Shown in pieces: positions 39,748 through 48,994 of a stretch of 64,000 nt of DNA (positions within the stretch are counted from its first letter, which is position 1; each line of letters begins with the position of its first letter). The stretch comes from Kaistella yonginensis. Lineage in GTDB: Bacteria; Bacteroidota; Bacteroidia; Flavobacteriales; Weeksellaceae. A model generated the notes under the pieces. The model was not told the origin of the DNA. It made no database searches and saw nothing but the letters and a program-made list of their open reading frames with translations. The position numbers and the translations under genes were made by a program. Where the stretch lies: contig NZ_JAUFQB010000059.1 in assembly GCF_030409525.1 (NCBI RefSeq), positions 1 through 64,000 on the forward strand, given 5' to 3'.

Positions 39748-41706
39748 ATGAAAACCAACTGGTTAAAAAATATATTCAGAAAGAAAGATAAGGAGAAAGA
39801 CAGTTACGTTAAAATTCCCGAAGATATTCGGATGAAGATTATCGAAAAATCATCCTTACAGGTATCCAGAGGGGTCTTTTTCTCTACGGTGATTATCGTG
39901 GTTTCCTTTCTCCCCGTATTTATGTTGACAGGTCAGGAAGGTAAACTTTTTCACCCGCTGGCGTACACCAAAACCTTTATACTGATCGTTGATGCGATCC
40001 TGGTACTTACCCTTGCGCCGGTGCTTATCTCTTTTTTCATGAAGGGAAAGTTTAAGGATGACAATAAAAACCCGATAAACAGAGGGCTTGAGCGGATATA
40101 CGAACCCATCATTCGCTGGTGCATGGAATGGAAAAAAACAACGCTTGGCATTAATATTCTTGCCCTTCTTATCAGCATCCCTTTAATTATGAACCTCGGC
40201 CGTGAGTTTATGCCGCCCTTAGATGAAGGCTCACTACTCTTTATGCCGGTCACTTTGCCTGATATTTCGAACTCTGAAGCCAAAAGATTACTTCAGGTGC
40301 AGGATAAAATCATTAAAGGAGTTCCGGAAGTGGATCATGTCCTCGGAAAAGCCGGAAGAGCAAACACGGCGACAGATAATTCACCCATCTCCATGATTGA
40401 AACCATTATTCTGTTGAAACCTCAGGACGAATGGCGCGACGGCCTTACAAAAGACGATCTTATTAATGAATTGAATGCCAAACTGCAGATTCCCGGCGTA
40501 ACAAATGGCTGGACCATGCCGATTTCCAACCGGATCAATATGCTTTCAACAGGGATTAGAACGGATGTGGGCGTAAAAGTGTACGGACAGAACCTGGACA
40601 GTATCGCCGTCCTTTCCGAAAAAATAAAAAAGGAGCTCACCGGTATTGAAGGAATTAAAGACATGTACGTAGAACCCATCACCGGCGGAAAATATGTGGA
40701 TATTGAAGTGAAACGCGAAGAAATAGGAAGATACGGCCTAAGTGTGGATGATGTAAATGCCGTCGTGGAAAGTGCCCTCGGCGGAATGAAACTCACCACC
40801 ACCGTGGAAGGCCGACAGCGCTTTTCGGTAAATGCCAGGTACGGCCAGGATTTCAGAAATAATTTGGAATCTCTGAGAAGGCTGCCCATGCAGACGATGG
40901 AATTTGGTTCCATTCCGCTAAGTGCAGTGGCTGACATTCGTCTTACAGAAGGTCCTCCAATGATCAATTCTGAAAACGCAATGTTGCGCGGAACCGTTCT
41001 GTTCAACGTCCGTGACCGGGATTTAGGCAGTACCGTAGAAGAAGCCCAGGCAAAACTCAATAACATGGTGAACAAAATGCCTAAAGGTTATTTCGTGGAA
41101 TGGAGCGGACAGTACGAAAACCTGATTCGCGGTGAGCAGACTTTAAAAATGATTATGCCCCTCGTATTAATCGTGATCTTCCTTTCCATGTACTTTGCAT
41201 TCAATTCTTACCGCGAAGCTTTCTTTAATCTCATCAGTATTCCTTTCGCCTTAATCGGCGGTGTCTTTATGATTTCGCTTTGGGGTGTTAATCTCTCCGT
41301 AGCAGTAGCAGTGGGATTTATTGCCCTGTTCGGACTTGCGGTAGAAACAGGAATCGTGATGGTTATCTACCTGAACGATGCCATGATTCAGCTTACCACG
41401 AAGAACGGCAACTCACGGGAGACCATTACCAATGAAGAACTTCGGGAGTACGTCATCAATGGAGCAGCGAAAAGATTAAGACCTAAAATTATGACAGTGT
41501 GTGTTACCCTTTTCGGACTCGTTCCCATCCTGTGGAGCCACGGCGTGGGAAGTGATATGATGAAACCAATCGTATTACCGATGGTGGGTGGCGTTTTTAC
41601 TTCCGCCATTCACATCTTGTTGGTAACCCCCATTATCTTTTACATGCAGAAAGAATGGGAACTGAATAAACTGGGGAAAATTGACGTCCTCGACGCTTCC
41701 CATTAA
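39748..41706 (+). CDS. cusA: CusA-type RND pump, C-terminal half (split gene)
   Basis: The 652 residues begin with a basic cytoplasmic segment (MKTNWLKNIFRKKDKEKDSY). TM5-6 (QVSRGVFFSTVIIVVSFLPVFMLTGQEGKLFHPLAYTKT), the second porter domain (about 135-460) and the last TM bundle (about 465-640) follow. MLSTGIR and LPMQTM carry Met residues at places where E. coli CusA uses Met for Cu(I)/Ag(I). It is +1 out of frame from the first half and has its own ATG, consistent with translational coupling. Substrate Cu/Ag is inferred. Confidence 0.85.
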   Translation: MKTNWLKNIFRKKDKEKDSYVKIPEDIRMKIIEKSSLQVSRGVFFSTVIIVVSFLPVFMLTGQEGKLFHPLAYTKTFILIVDAILVLTLAPVLISFFMKGKFKDDNKNPINRGLERIYEPIIRWCMEWKKTTLGINILALLISIPLIMNLGREFMPPLDEGSLLFMPVTLPDISNSEAKRLLQVQDKIIKGVPEVDHVLGKAGRANTATDNSPISMIETIILLKPQDEWRDGLTKDDLINELNAKLQIPGVTNGWTMPISNRINMLSTGIRTDVGVKVYGQNLDSIAVLSEKIKKELTGIEGIKDMYVEPITGGKYVDIEVKREEIGRYGLSVDDVNAVVESALGGMKLTTTVEGRQRFSVNARYGQDFRNNLESLRRLPMQTMEFGSIPLSAVADIRLTEGPPMINSENAMLRGTVLFNVRDRDLGSTVEEAQAKLNNMVNKMPKGYFVEWSGQYENLIRGEQTLKMIMPLVLIVIFLSMYFAFNSYREAFFNLISIPFALIGGVFMISLWGVNLSVAVAVGFIALFGLAVETGIVMVIYLNDAMIQLTTKNGNSRETITNEELREYVINGAAKRLRPKIMTVCVTLFGLVPILWSHGVGSDMMKPIVLPMVGGVFTSAIHILLVTPIIFYMQKEWELNKLGKIDVLDASH

Positions 41707-41724
41707 TCCTTAAATGATTACAAA

Positions 41725-42972
41725 ATGAAAAAATTCATAATAACAGGAGTACTTACCTTGCTTTTTACCGCCACTTTTGCTCAGCAAATGTCCCTGCCCG
41801 CTGTAATGGACAGTATCGCAGCCAACCATCCGGTGGTTAAAATGTATAATGCGGAAGTCCGGTCAATGGACGCTGCGGCCAAAGGCGCAAGAAGCTGGAT
41901 GCCCCCAACCGTTGGAGCCGGTTTCTTCATGACGCCCTATAATCCAAAACTCTGGCAGCGCGACGGCGATATGCTCGGTATGGGCTCAGTAGCAGTTTCG
42001 GTAGAACAGATGTTGCCCAACAGAAAGAAACTCGATGCCAACGAGAATCTGATGAAGGCAATGTCTTCCGTAGAAAAGGAAAAACTCTATGCCGCCCTCA
42101 ATGAAAACTTTCAGGATGCGAAAAAACTGTATTACAGTTCAATCGTCCTGGATAAAAAGCTGAAGGTCGTAAAGGAAAACGAAAAGATGCTGGATTTCAT
42201 GATCAGAAACGCCGAGATCCGGTACAAAAACGGGCTTTCCAAAATATCTGCATATTACAAAGCCAAAGCCGCCCTCGGAAGCTCCAAAAACATGCAGCTC
42301 ATGTACGAGAATGACCTCCGCGTCAACCGGATCCGGTTGAATGCCCTCATGGGAAGAGACCCGCTCGCGCCACTGGAGATTGAACCGGAATACAACCTGA
42401 ATGATTATTCTCTCGAGACTTTTGGTCAGGATCGATTTTATCAAAACAGAAGTGATCTCCGCGGCATCGACCGGGAAATCAATATTGCCAAACTCAAACA
42501 GGATCTGGAAAAGCAGAATCTAAAGCCGGAATTTGGCGTAAAGTTCGAAAACATGTTTGGTTTTGGCGGCCAGCCCATGCAGTTTTCACTCATGCTGATG
42601 GCAAAGCTGCCGTTTGTTTCCTGGGCTTCAGGCATGAATAAAGCCAATATTGAAAGTCTCAAACTGAAAGAAGAGGCCTTGCAGGCACAGAAAGAAATGA
42701 TGGTGAACGAATACAGTGGAATGGCCTACGGAATGCGCAACGAACTGGACCTGAATAAAAATCAGCTCAAACTCTATGAAGACACCATTATTCCGGCCTT
42801 AAAAAACAACTACAAATCCATGCAGTTAGGCTACGAGCAGAATACGGAAGAACTCTTCATGTTGTACGATGCCTGGGAACAGCTGAATATGACCCAATTG
42901 GAATATTTCGAGATCCTGACCAAAGCACTGCAGACGCAAACTGAAATTGACCGCTTAATTGAAAGAAGATGA
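41725..42972 (+). CDS. TolC-family outer-membrane factor (CusC-like)
   Basis: This 415-residue protein has a signal peptide (about 1-19, TFAQ), long coiled-coil helices (about 90-210 and 285-410) and the typical TolC halves with beta segments. It would form the outer-membrane duct for the split CusA pump. It overlaps the first adaptor gene by 4 bases. It is rich in Met, especially in MLGMGSVAVSVEQMLPN and GFGGQPMQFSLMLMAK, in line with a copper/silver pathway. Confidence 0.85.
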   Translation: MKKFIITGVLTLLFTATFAQQMSLPAVMDSIAANHPVVKMYNAEVRSMDAAAKGARSWMPPTVGAGFFMTPYNPKLWQRDGDMLGMGSVAVSVEQMLPNRKKLDANENLMKAMSSVEKEKLYAALNENFQDAKKLYYSSIVLDKKLKVVKENEKMLDFMIRNAEIRYKNGLSKISAYYKAKAALGSSKNMQLMYENDLRVNRIRLNALMGRDPLAPLEIEPEYNLNDYSLETFGQDRFYQNRSDLRGIDREINIAKLKQDLEKQNLKPEFGVKFENMFGFGGQPMQFSLMLMAKLPFVSWASGMNKANIESLKLKEEALQAQKEMMVNEYSGMAYGMRNELDLNKNQLKLYEDTIIPALKNNYKSMQLGYEQNTEELFMLYDAWEQLNMTQLEYFEILTKALQTQTEIDRLIERR

Positions 42973-44219
42973 GAAAAATTATAATATTCACTATGCTTTT
43001 ATTTGGTTTGACGGCGTGTGACAAAGTTAAGTTCTGGGAAGATAAGCACTCGGCAGAAGCTGCAATGCATACTTATACCTGTCCGATGCACCCGGAAGTG
43101 ATTTCAGACAAACCCGGCAAATGTCCCAAATGTGGGATGGATTTGGTCCTGAAAGATGCCCCTGAAAAAAAGGAAGAGGGGATTAAACTCGACGATCTGC
43201 TGAAACCAACCAATGAATTTGTAGTGTCGGAACAGCCCGTAATAAAAGTAAAAAGAGAAAACATACCCACCACGGTTGATGCTTTAGGGACGGTAGAATA
43301 CGATACTCGACAGATTGGCAGTATTTCCTCACGCGTTGCGGGCCGTATCGAGAAACTCTATGTGCGGTATAAATACCAGAAAGTGTCGAAAGGGCAGCGT
43401 ATTTTAGATATATACAGCCCGGAACTTTTAACCGCACAGCAAAACCTGCTCTTCGTTATTAAAAATGACCGCTCAAACAAAACAATGATCGATGCTTCAC
43501 GCCAGAAACTCCTTCTTTTGGGAATGCCGGCTTCACAGATTCAGAAAGTCATCCAGCGAGGGAAACCTGATCTCACAGTTCCGGTTTTCAGCAATTACAG
43601 CGGACACATTCAGCAGGCAGGATCGGCCGGAAGCATGGGGTCATCACCACAATCTGCACCCGCAATGGCTTCAAATACGGCAGCCACCGCTGAACTACCC
43701 CTAAAAGAGGGAATGTATCTCCAGAAAGGACAGAATATTTTCAGTGTCTACAATCCCAACAGAACCTGGGCCCTGATCAATATTTTCTCTGAAGACATTG
43801 CACTGGTCAGCAAAGGACAGTCAGTCATGATCATCCCGGAAGCCAATCCTGAAAATCGCTTCAAAGGAATCATCGGTTTTATTGAACCCTTTTTCAGGCA
43901 GGGCAGCAAAACCGTAACGGCGCGCGTCTATTTTGATAATTCCACCGCAAAAATTCCTGTCGGAAGTCAGGTTAAAGCGGAGATTATGAGCCACAATAGA
44001 ATGGCAGACTGGCTGCCGAAATCAGCGGTGGTTTCTTTAGGGATTGATAAAATCGCGTTCAAAAAAGTAGAAGGCGGTTTTATTGCCCATAAAGTTGTTA
44101 CCGGCGCGGTGGTAGGCGATAAAATTCAGATCATCAGTGGTTTGCTTCCTGAAGATGGAGTTGCCGAAAATGCACAGTACCTGATGGACAGCGAAAGTTT
44201 CATAAAAATTAACAGATAA
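42969..44219 (+). CDS. cusB: CusB-type adaptor lipoprotein with N-terminal heavy-metal-binding domain
   Basis: This 416-residue protein has lipobox LTAC (Cys17) and a YHS-like heavy-metal-binding domain YTCPMHPEVISDKPGKCPKCGMDL (about 36-59). The membrane-fusion body has a short hairpin (about 140-200), a lipoyl/barrel region and a C-terminal proximal domain. It links the pump to the TolC duct and may hand over Cu(I)/Ag(I). A Met/Ser/Ala-rich insert (QSAPAMASNTAATAE) lies in the hairpin region. It overlaps the TolC gene by 4 bases. Confidence 0.85.
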   Translation: MRKIIIFTMLLFGLTACDKVKFWEDKHSAEAAMHTYTCPMHPEVISDKPGKCPKCGMDLVLKDAPEKKEEGIKLDDLLKPTNEFVVSEQPVIKVKRENIPTTVDALGTVEYDTRQIGSISSRVAGRIEKLYVRYKYQKVSKGQRILDIYSPELLTAQQNLLFVIKNDRSNKTMIDASRQKLLLLGMPASQIQKVIQRGKPDLTVPVFSNYSGHIQQAGSAGSMGSSPQSAPAMASNTAATAELPLKEGMYLQKGQNIFSVYNPNRTWALINIFSEDIALVSKGQSVMIIPEANPENRFKGIIGFIEPFFRQGSKTVTARVYFDNSTAKIPVGSQVKAEIMSHNRMADWLPKSAVVSLGIDKIAFKKVEGGFIAHKVVTGAVVGDKIQIISGLLPEDGVAENAQYLMDSESFIKINR

Positions 44220-44230
44220 AAATTGATAAG

Positions 44231-45436
44231 ATGAAATTCAATATTTTAATGCTTGCCTTGCTGGTTTTTCTTTACTCCTGTAAAAAGGAGGAAGATCCGC
44301 ATGCCGGCCACGATATCTACTACACCTGTTCCATGCACCCGCAGGTAGTCTCCGATAAACCCGGAAAATGCCCCATTTGTCACATGGATTTGGTGCCTGT
44401 GGAGAAGAAAAAGAATGCGGATCCTAACGAAATTATTTTGAATGACGAGCAGGTTAAACTTGGGAATATCAAAACAGTCGCGCTATCAGATGGGTCTATG
44501 GCTGATAAACTTACGCTGACCGGAACACTCAATTTTAATCAGTACCAAATGCAGGCAGTAAGTTCAAGAGTAATGGGTAGAGTTGAACGGTTGTATTATA
44601 AAAACATTGGCGATTTTGTTCCGAAGGGGGCGCCGTTGGTCGATATTTACAGTGAAGAACTCAATAATGCAAAGCAGGAATATTTGCTGGCATTAGAAAG
44701 ACGCAAGCTCTTCGTCGGCAATACGTCCATTGATTTTGACCAGCTGCTCCAAAGTTCCCGAAACAAGCTTTATTTATGGGGAATGTCGGAAAGCCAGATC
44801 AAACAGCTGGAAAGATCAGGAAAAGCCACACCTACCACCACTGTGTTCAGCAATGCAGCCGGTTACATCACCGATCTGAGCATTGCCGAAGGCGATTATC
44901 TTGCAGAAGGTGGCACCATCGTGAATCTGGCAGATCTTTCATCGCTGTGGGCGGAAGCGCAGGTCTATTCCTCTCAAATGGCTCTCCTTCAGAAAGACAG
45001 CAAAGTTACCGTGTATATTCCCGATCTGGATAATTTGAAGATTAATGGGAAGATTGATTTTACAAACCCAGAAATCAGCGCTTCCAGCAGGATAAATCTG
45101 GTTCGCGTTTCCGTGCCTAACAAAGGAAATCTGCTGAAACCCGGAATGCCGGTATATGTTCTGGTGGAAAACAAATCCCGTGATGGCCTTTCCATGCCTG
45201 TGGATGCCGTGATTAGAGATGGTAAATCCTCCACGGTGTGGGTGAAAACCGCGAAGAACACCTTCGTCAACAGAATGGTGGAAACGGGTCTGGAGTATGA
45301 AGACAGAATAGAAATTACCTCCGGAATCAAGTCGGGTGACGAAGTAGTGGTTTCCGGGGCCTATCTGCTGAACAGTGAATATATATTCAAGAAAGGGGTC
45401 GATCCCATGGCGGGTCACGATATGAGCACAATGTAA
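44231..45436 (+). CDS. second CusB-type adaptor lipoprotein
   Basis: This 401-residue lipoprotein (LYSC, Cys17) has a heavy-metal-binding domain YTCSMHPQVVSDKPGKCPICHMDLVP (about 31-56), a complete adaptor body (about 85-380) and a Met/His tail (DPMAGHDMSTM). It is paralogous to the previous protein (SRNKLYLWGMSESQI against SRQKLLLLGMPASQI). Two adaptors for one pump are unusual; RND adaptors can work as heteromers, so AB-type pairing is possible. The next gene starts two bases after the stop. Confidence 0.82.
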   Translation: MKFNILMLALLVFLYSCKKEEDPHAGHDIYYTCSMHPQVVSDKPGKCPICHMDLVPVEKKKNADPNEIILNDEQVKLGNIKTVALSDGSMADKLTLTGTLNFNQYQMQAVSSRVMGRVERLYYKNIGDFVPKGAPLVDIYSEELNNAKQEYLLALERRKLFVGNTSIDFDQLLQSSRNKLYLWGMSESQIKQLERSGKATPTTTVFSNAAGYITDLSIAEGDYLAEGGTIVNLADLSSLWAEAQVYSSQMALLQKDSKVTVYIPDLDNLKINGKIDFTNPEISASSRINLVRVSVPNKGNLLKPGMPVYVLVENKSRDGLSMPVDAVIRDGKSSTVWVKTAKNTFVNRMVETGLEYEDRIEITSGIKSGDEVVVSGAYLLNSEYIFKKGVDPMAGHDMSTM

Positions 45437-45437
45437 T

Positions 45438-45899
45438 ATGAGAAAATTGAATATGATAGGCTGGCTGGCGGTGCTAGTGGTGGCTATTGTTTTAGTCATT
45501 CAGGTCATACCGGTGGAGCGTAATGTCTCCACCGTTCCGCCAGGTCAAAGTTTTGAAAAAACCGAAAAGGTGCCCGCCAACGTGGCTGCTATTCTGAAAG
45601 TTTCCTGCTATGACTGTCATTCCAACAACAGCCGATATCCGTGGTATTCAGAATTGCAGCCCGGCGCTTGGTTTATGGCGCAGCATATTAAAAAAGGGAG
45701 AGACGAACTCAATTTTGATGAGTTCAATAACTATTCAAAAAGACGGAAAAAAGCGAAAATAAAAAGCATCATCAGCCAGATTGAAAAAGACGAAATGCCT
45801 TTAAGATCATACCGCATGATGCACGGAAACGCCAGATTATCAGCGGATGAAAAAAAAGAACTGTTAGATTTTTTTCGTGACAACGAATATAGTAAGTAA
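45438..45899 (+). CDS. membrane-anchored haem-binding protein (Haem_bd family)
   Basis: This 153-residue protein has an N-terminal membrane anchor (about 6-25) and a cytochrome c-type site CYDCH (57-61) followed by SNNSRYPWYSELQPGAWFMAQHI. This is the signature of the small haem-binding domain proteins of Bacteroidetes. It probably faces the periplasm and may carry electrons, for example in copper redox handling. It closes the Cus operon. The association with efflux genes is by position only. Confidence 0.82.
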   Translation: MRKLNMIGWLAVLVVAIVLVIQVIPVERNVSTVPPGQSFEKTEKVPANVAAILKVSCYDCHSNNSRYPWYSELQPGAWFMAQHIKKGRDELNFDEFNNYSKRRKKAKIKSIISQIEKDEMPLRSYRMMHGNARLSADEKKELLDFFRDNEYSK

Positions 45900-46016
45900 C
45901 GCAGAACATAAGAAATGACGCTCGCCTGTGGTCTTTAGAGTATCAGAAATGGTCGTTTAGAATAAAAAAGGATCGGAAAAGACTGTGCTGTAGAATCAAC
46001 AAAAATTAAAAACAAC

Positions 46017-46589
46017 GTGATGAAATTAAATATTAAAAATATGGTTTGCAGCCGATGTCTCAAAGTGCTTAGGCAAGAGCTTGAACAACTGGGAATTAAG
46101 GTTTCATCAATTGATCTCGGGGTATTGGTAATCGACGAGATGGCTGGTAATCATACTGAAATCTTGGCGAAAATTGAAAGCGTACTCCATACCAATAAAT
46201 TTGAAATAATCCATAGTCCAGAGGAAGTGCTCGTCGAAAAAATTAAACATTTTTTGCTTTGTAAAATAGAAGAGCCCCCTCTCGATTCCACGGTAAACCT
46301 ATCTCAAATTTTAAGCACGGAGTTCAACCACGAATATAAGTCACTGAGCAAGTTGTTCTCACACTTTGAAAATACAACGCTCGAAAAATATTTTATTAAA
46401 TTAAAAATTGAGAAAGTAAAACAACTTATTCAACTCAGGCAGTACACCTTTTCAGAAATAGGGCATCTCCTGGATTACAGCAGCGTCAACCACCTATCTA
46501 GACAGTTTAAAGAGATTACCGGAGAGAGCATGACTGAGTATAAAAATGCTGAACTAGCCAATCGAAGACCCTATGATGAAATTAGTTAA
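46017..46589 (+). CDS. AraC-type regulator with HMA-like metal-sensing N-terminus
   Basis: The 190-residue protein has an N-terminal ferredoxin-like (HMA) half with NMVCSRCLKVLRQEL (CxxC near residues 11-14), followed by an AraC/XylS DNA-binding domain (about 95-180: EKYFIKLKIEKVKQLIQL, FSEIGHLLDYSSVNHLSRQFKEITGESM). This architecture suggests a metal sensor that switches the copper genes on. It lies 117 bases after the Cus operon and ahead of the HMA chaperone. Its target site was not found. Confidence 0.82.
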   Translation: MMKLNIKNMVCSRCLKVLRQELEQLGIKVSSIDLGVLVIDEMAGNHTEILAKIESVLHTNKFEIIHSPEEVLVEKIKHFLLCKIEEPPLDSTVNLSQILSTEFNHEYKSLSKLFSHFENTTLEKYFIKLKIEKVKQLIQLRQYTFSEIGHLLDYSSVNHLSRQFKEITGESMTEYKNAELANRRPYDEIS

Positions 46590-46921
46590 CCTTAGAACTT
46601 AGGCGTATGAAATTATAAATAGGAAATAGTTGCGAAATAGAAACGGCAATCACAGGGACGTTTGCGCAACTCTCGATAAACTTCAGGTATAGTTTTGATG
46701 TTACTTGGCCTTTTTTTCAAAGCGAAATTATACAGAAACTAACGAAAATTATGCAGAACATCCGTTTAAGAAACTTGTACTTTTACAGTAGTAATTACAA
46801 CCAGCTCGCTTTCAAAAACTACTTTATTGCAACACGAGTTTGGTCAAAATACGGCTCACAGAACGTATTTTAAACGGATAGTGGGAAATTTACAATGTAT
46901 AAAATAATAAAATCAACCAAA
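46590..46921. other. 332-bp intergenic region
   Basis: No gene was found. A perfect 10-base inverted repeat, ATCCGTTTAA (46,760-46,769) and TTAAACGGAT (46,870-46,879), brackets about 100 bases. It may bind a regulator or be a short mobile relic. A promoter for the HMA chaperone is expected here but no clean TAnnTTTG box was seen. Confidence 0.4.
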
Positions 46922-47173
46922 ATGAAACAACAAATTGAAATAACAGGAATGTCCTGCGAAGGCTGCGTTAAAAATGTCGAAAAAGCGTTGAAAGAAATTG
47001 ATGGCGTACAGAATGTAAAAGCGAGTCTGCATCCACCGAGCGCAGTTATTGAAGCAGAGAAATCGATTAATACAGCGCAGTTAACGCAAGCCTTGGCGAA
47101 AGTAGGTTATAGTATTGCCGGCGCTTCCGTAGATGAGAATTTAAAAAAGTCTGGCGGCTCCTGTTGCTGTTGA
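46922..47173 (+). CDS. HMA-domain copper chaperone
   Basis: This 83-residue single HMA domain has the metal-binding loop GMSCEGC and the usual beta-alpha-beta order, followed by a Cys-rich end (GGSCCC). It would bind Cu(I) or another soft metal in the cytosol and pass it to the P-type ATPase at 55,648. The ATG at 46,922 was preferred over one 27 bases upstream because the domain begins here. The three C-terminal Cys residues are unusual and may add a second site. Confidence 0.85.
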   Translation: MKQQIEITGMSCEGCVKNVEKALKEIDGVQNVKASLHPPSAVIEAEKSINTAQLTQALAKVGYSIAGASVDENLKKSGGSCCC

Positions 47174-47405
47174 AAAGTATGAACTGCGCGGGCAAGTATA
47201 ATGTTAGTACTATGGGAACGATAACGGTAGAAATGCTCCGCTAAAAACTAAGTGAAAGAAGCAACTAAATTTTTTTTTAAAAAAATCAAAGTAGCCAGCA
47301 ATGGCTTGGCTGATCAAACGCACTTATGATTGCGACAGTATTAGCGCAGGAACTGCATATTTATTGAAAAAACCAGCCTATTTATTAACATAAAAACCAA
47401 CAATT

Positions 47406-47747
47406 ATGACAGGTTATCACACGTACCAAAGTTGTATTGAAGCATGTTTAAAATGTGCTGCAATATGTAATCACTGTGCTTCATCATGCACTCAGGAAGA
47501 AGATGTAAAAATGATGGCGAGATGCATTCAGTTAGACATGGAATGCGCAGCGATCTGCTATGCATCAGCACAGTTAATGAGCCTCGGCAGCGACAAAGCA
47601 AAAGACATTTGCCGTATTTGTGCCGACATCTGTGAAGCATGTGCTGCAGAATGTGAAAAACATGCACAACATGGAATGGATCATTGCCGTGAATGTGCAG
47701 AAGCTTGCAGAAAATGCGCCGAAGAATGCCGGAAAATGGCAGCGTAA
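47406..47747 (+). CDS. four-helix-bundle copper-storage protein (Csp, DUF326-like)
   Basis: This 113-residue protein has 19 Cys placed along amphipathic helices in CxxC/CxxxC steps (CIEACLKCAAICNHCASSC... CRICADICEACAAEC... CRECAEACRKCAEEC). This is the Csp pattern in which a four-helix bundle stores many Cu(I) ions in its core. It has no signal peptide, so it is a cytosolic Csp3-like form. It stands alone with a terminator after it. Confidence 0.88.
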   Translation: MTGYHTYQSCIEACLKCAAICNHCASSCTQEEDVKMMARCIQLDMECAAICYASAQLMSLGSDKAKDICRICADICEACAAECEKHAQHGMDHCRECAEACRKCAEECRKMAA

Positions 47748-47754
47748 TTTAAAA

Positions 47755-47788
47755 CGGGTGGTGATTTAAATGATTGCCACTCTTTTTT
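47755..47788 (+). terminator. probable intrinsic terminator after csp
   Basis: GGGTGG and CCACTC can pair around a partly paired loop and are followed by TTTTTTAT, 8 bases past the csp stop. One stem position is mismatched. Confidence 0.45.
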
Positions 47789-47823
47789 ATCTACATCCTA
47801 ACGACCAAATTAAAATCTATTAA

Positions 47824-48915
47824 ATGAAAAAATTTTTTACCCCGACATTGGTTGTCATATTGACCATGCTATTTGTTATGGTCAGCAGTTGCGGCAATAA
47901 CGATAATAGCAATACCAATAGTAGTAATACTGATAAACCATCTTCATTGCCAAGGGCTAAAGTTTATGTAGCCAATGAAGCCGGAGGCAGTGTTTCAGTT
48001 ATTGATCTTCAGGATAGCTTAAAAACTACAAGCATTGACTTAAGTGATAGCGCCGGAACTATGTTTATGGCCCATAATGTTCAGGTGGCCCCCAATGGAA
48101 AATCTGTTTGGGTGGCGGCAGCAGGTATGGACAGCAGTAAAACAAATTACTTAATAGTTATTGACCCAAACAGCGGTACAATAAAAGAGCGTGTGCTGTT
48201 AGGTAAAGATCTACACGTGGCCCATGTAGTTTTAGACGATCAATCAAAGAATGCATTTGTAACCGCAGGTGCAACGAATGAGGTCATACAAGTAGATGCA
48301 ACGACCTATCAGGTGGTACGGAAGTTTGATTTAGGTGCAAAACATGCACCACATGGTTTGCGCTACGCTAATGGCAAATTGTATGTAGCCAATATGGACG
48401 GAAAAAGCATGTCTGTCATTACTGTAGCTGATGGCAAAGTAACTGATATTCCTCTGGGCGGAATAGCTCCACAGGTGGCAGTTACCCGTGATGATAAATT
48501 TATTTTCATCTCTTTATACGACACAAAAGAGGTGATACAGTATGACCTTAAAAATGGTCAACTAAACAGAATACCATTACCTGCTACTGCTCAAGGTCCA
48601 ATTCAGTTGTATGCTACCCCTGATAGTAAGTTACTGTATGTGGCTGACCAAGGAGAGTTACTCGGAAGACCGGTTTCAAACGAGATTTATGTAATAGACA
48701 TACCAAACGCAAAAGTGATAAGTACCATTAAAGTTGGTAAGAAGGCACACGGTGTTGTAGCAAGCAACGACGGCAAATCAGTTTATGTAACAAATACTAT
48801 AGACAATACAGTTTCTGTGATTGATGTGGCAAGTCAAAAAGTAATCCACACAATCCCGGTTGGCAAAGGCCCTAATGGAATAAGCTATTGGTTTGAAACT
48901 GGCGGTATGCCGTAA
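47824..48915 (+). CDS. YncE-like beta-propeller lipoprotein
   Basis: This 363-residue lipoprotein (lipobox VSSC, Cys23) has an Asn/Ser-rich linker and a seven-bladed-looking propeller with YVANEAGGSVSVID, YVANMDGKSMSVIT and YVTNTIDNTVSVID repeats. YncE/cytochrome-D1-type propellers are periplasmic, often in metal or redox loci; their ligand here is unknown. The base composition looks slightly different from the Cus genes, suggesting separate acquisition. It stands between csp and the glycolytic block. Confidence 0.78.
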   Translation: MKKFFTPTLVVILTMLFVMVSSCGNNDNSNTNSSNTDKPSSLPRAKVYVANEAGGSVSVIDLQDSLKTTSIDLSDSAGTMFMAHNVQVAPNGKSVWVAAAGMDSSKTNYLIVIDPNSGTIKERVLLGKDLHVAHVVLDDQSKNAFVTAGATNEVIQVDATTYQVVRKFDLGAKHAPHGLRYANGKLYVANMDGKSMSVITVADGKVTDIPLGGIAPQVAVTRDDKFIFISLYDTKEVIQYDLKNGQLNRIPLPATAQGPIQLYATPDSKLLYVADQGELLGRPVSNEIYVIDIPNAKVISTIKVGKKAHGVVASNDGKSVYVTNTIDNTVSVIDVASQKVIHTIPVGKGPNGISYWFETGGMP

Positions 48916-48994
48916 ACAGGATATTAAAGGAAATAGATATCAAAGAACGTTCTAGTAATATCAATTTATATAAATTAAGCTAAATAAATTTATT

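Noticed and set aside
39740-39750. CusA split as a simple sequencing error
   Set aside because: Repairing it would need a frame change as well as removal of TAA; the second part has a proper ATG and basic start. The possibility is kept as the refutation test of the finding.
40422-41075. 217-codon antisense frame in the pump gene
   Set aside because: Shadow of the GC-richer cusA half; no known domain and poor composition.
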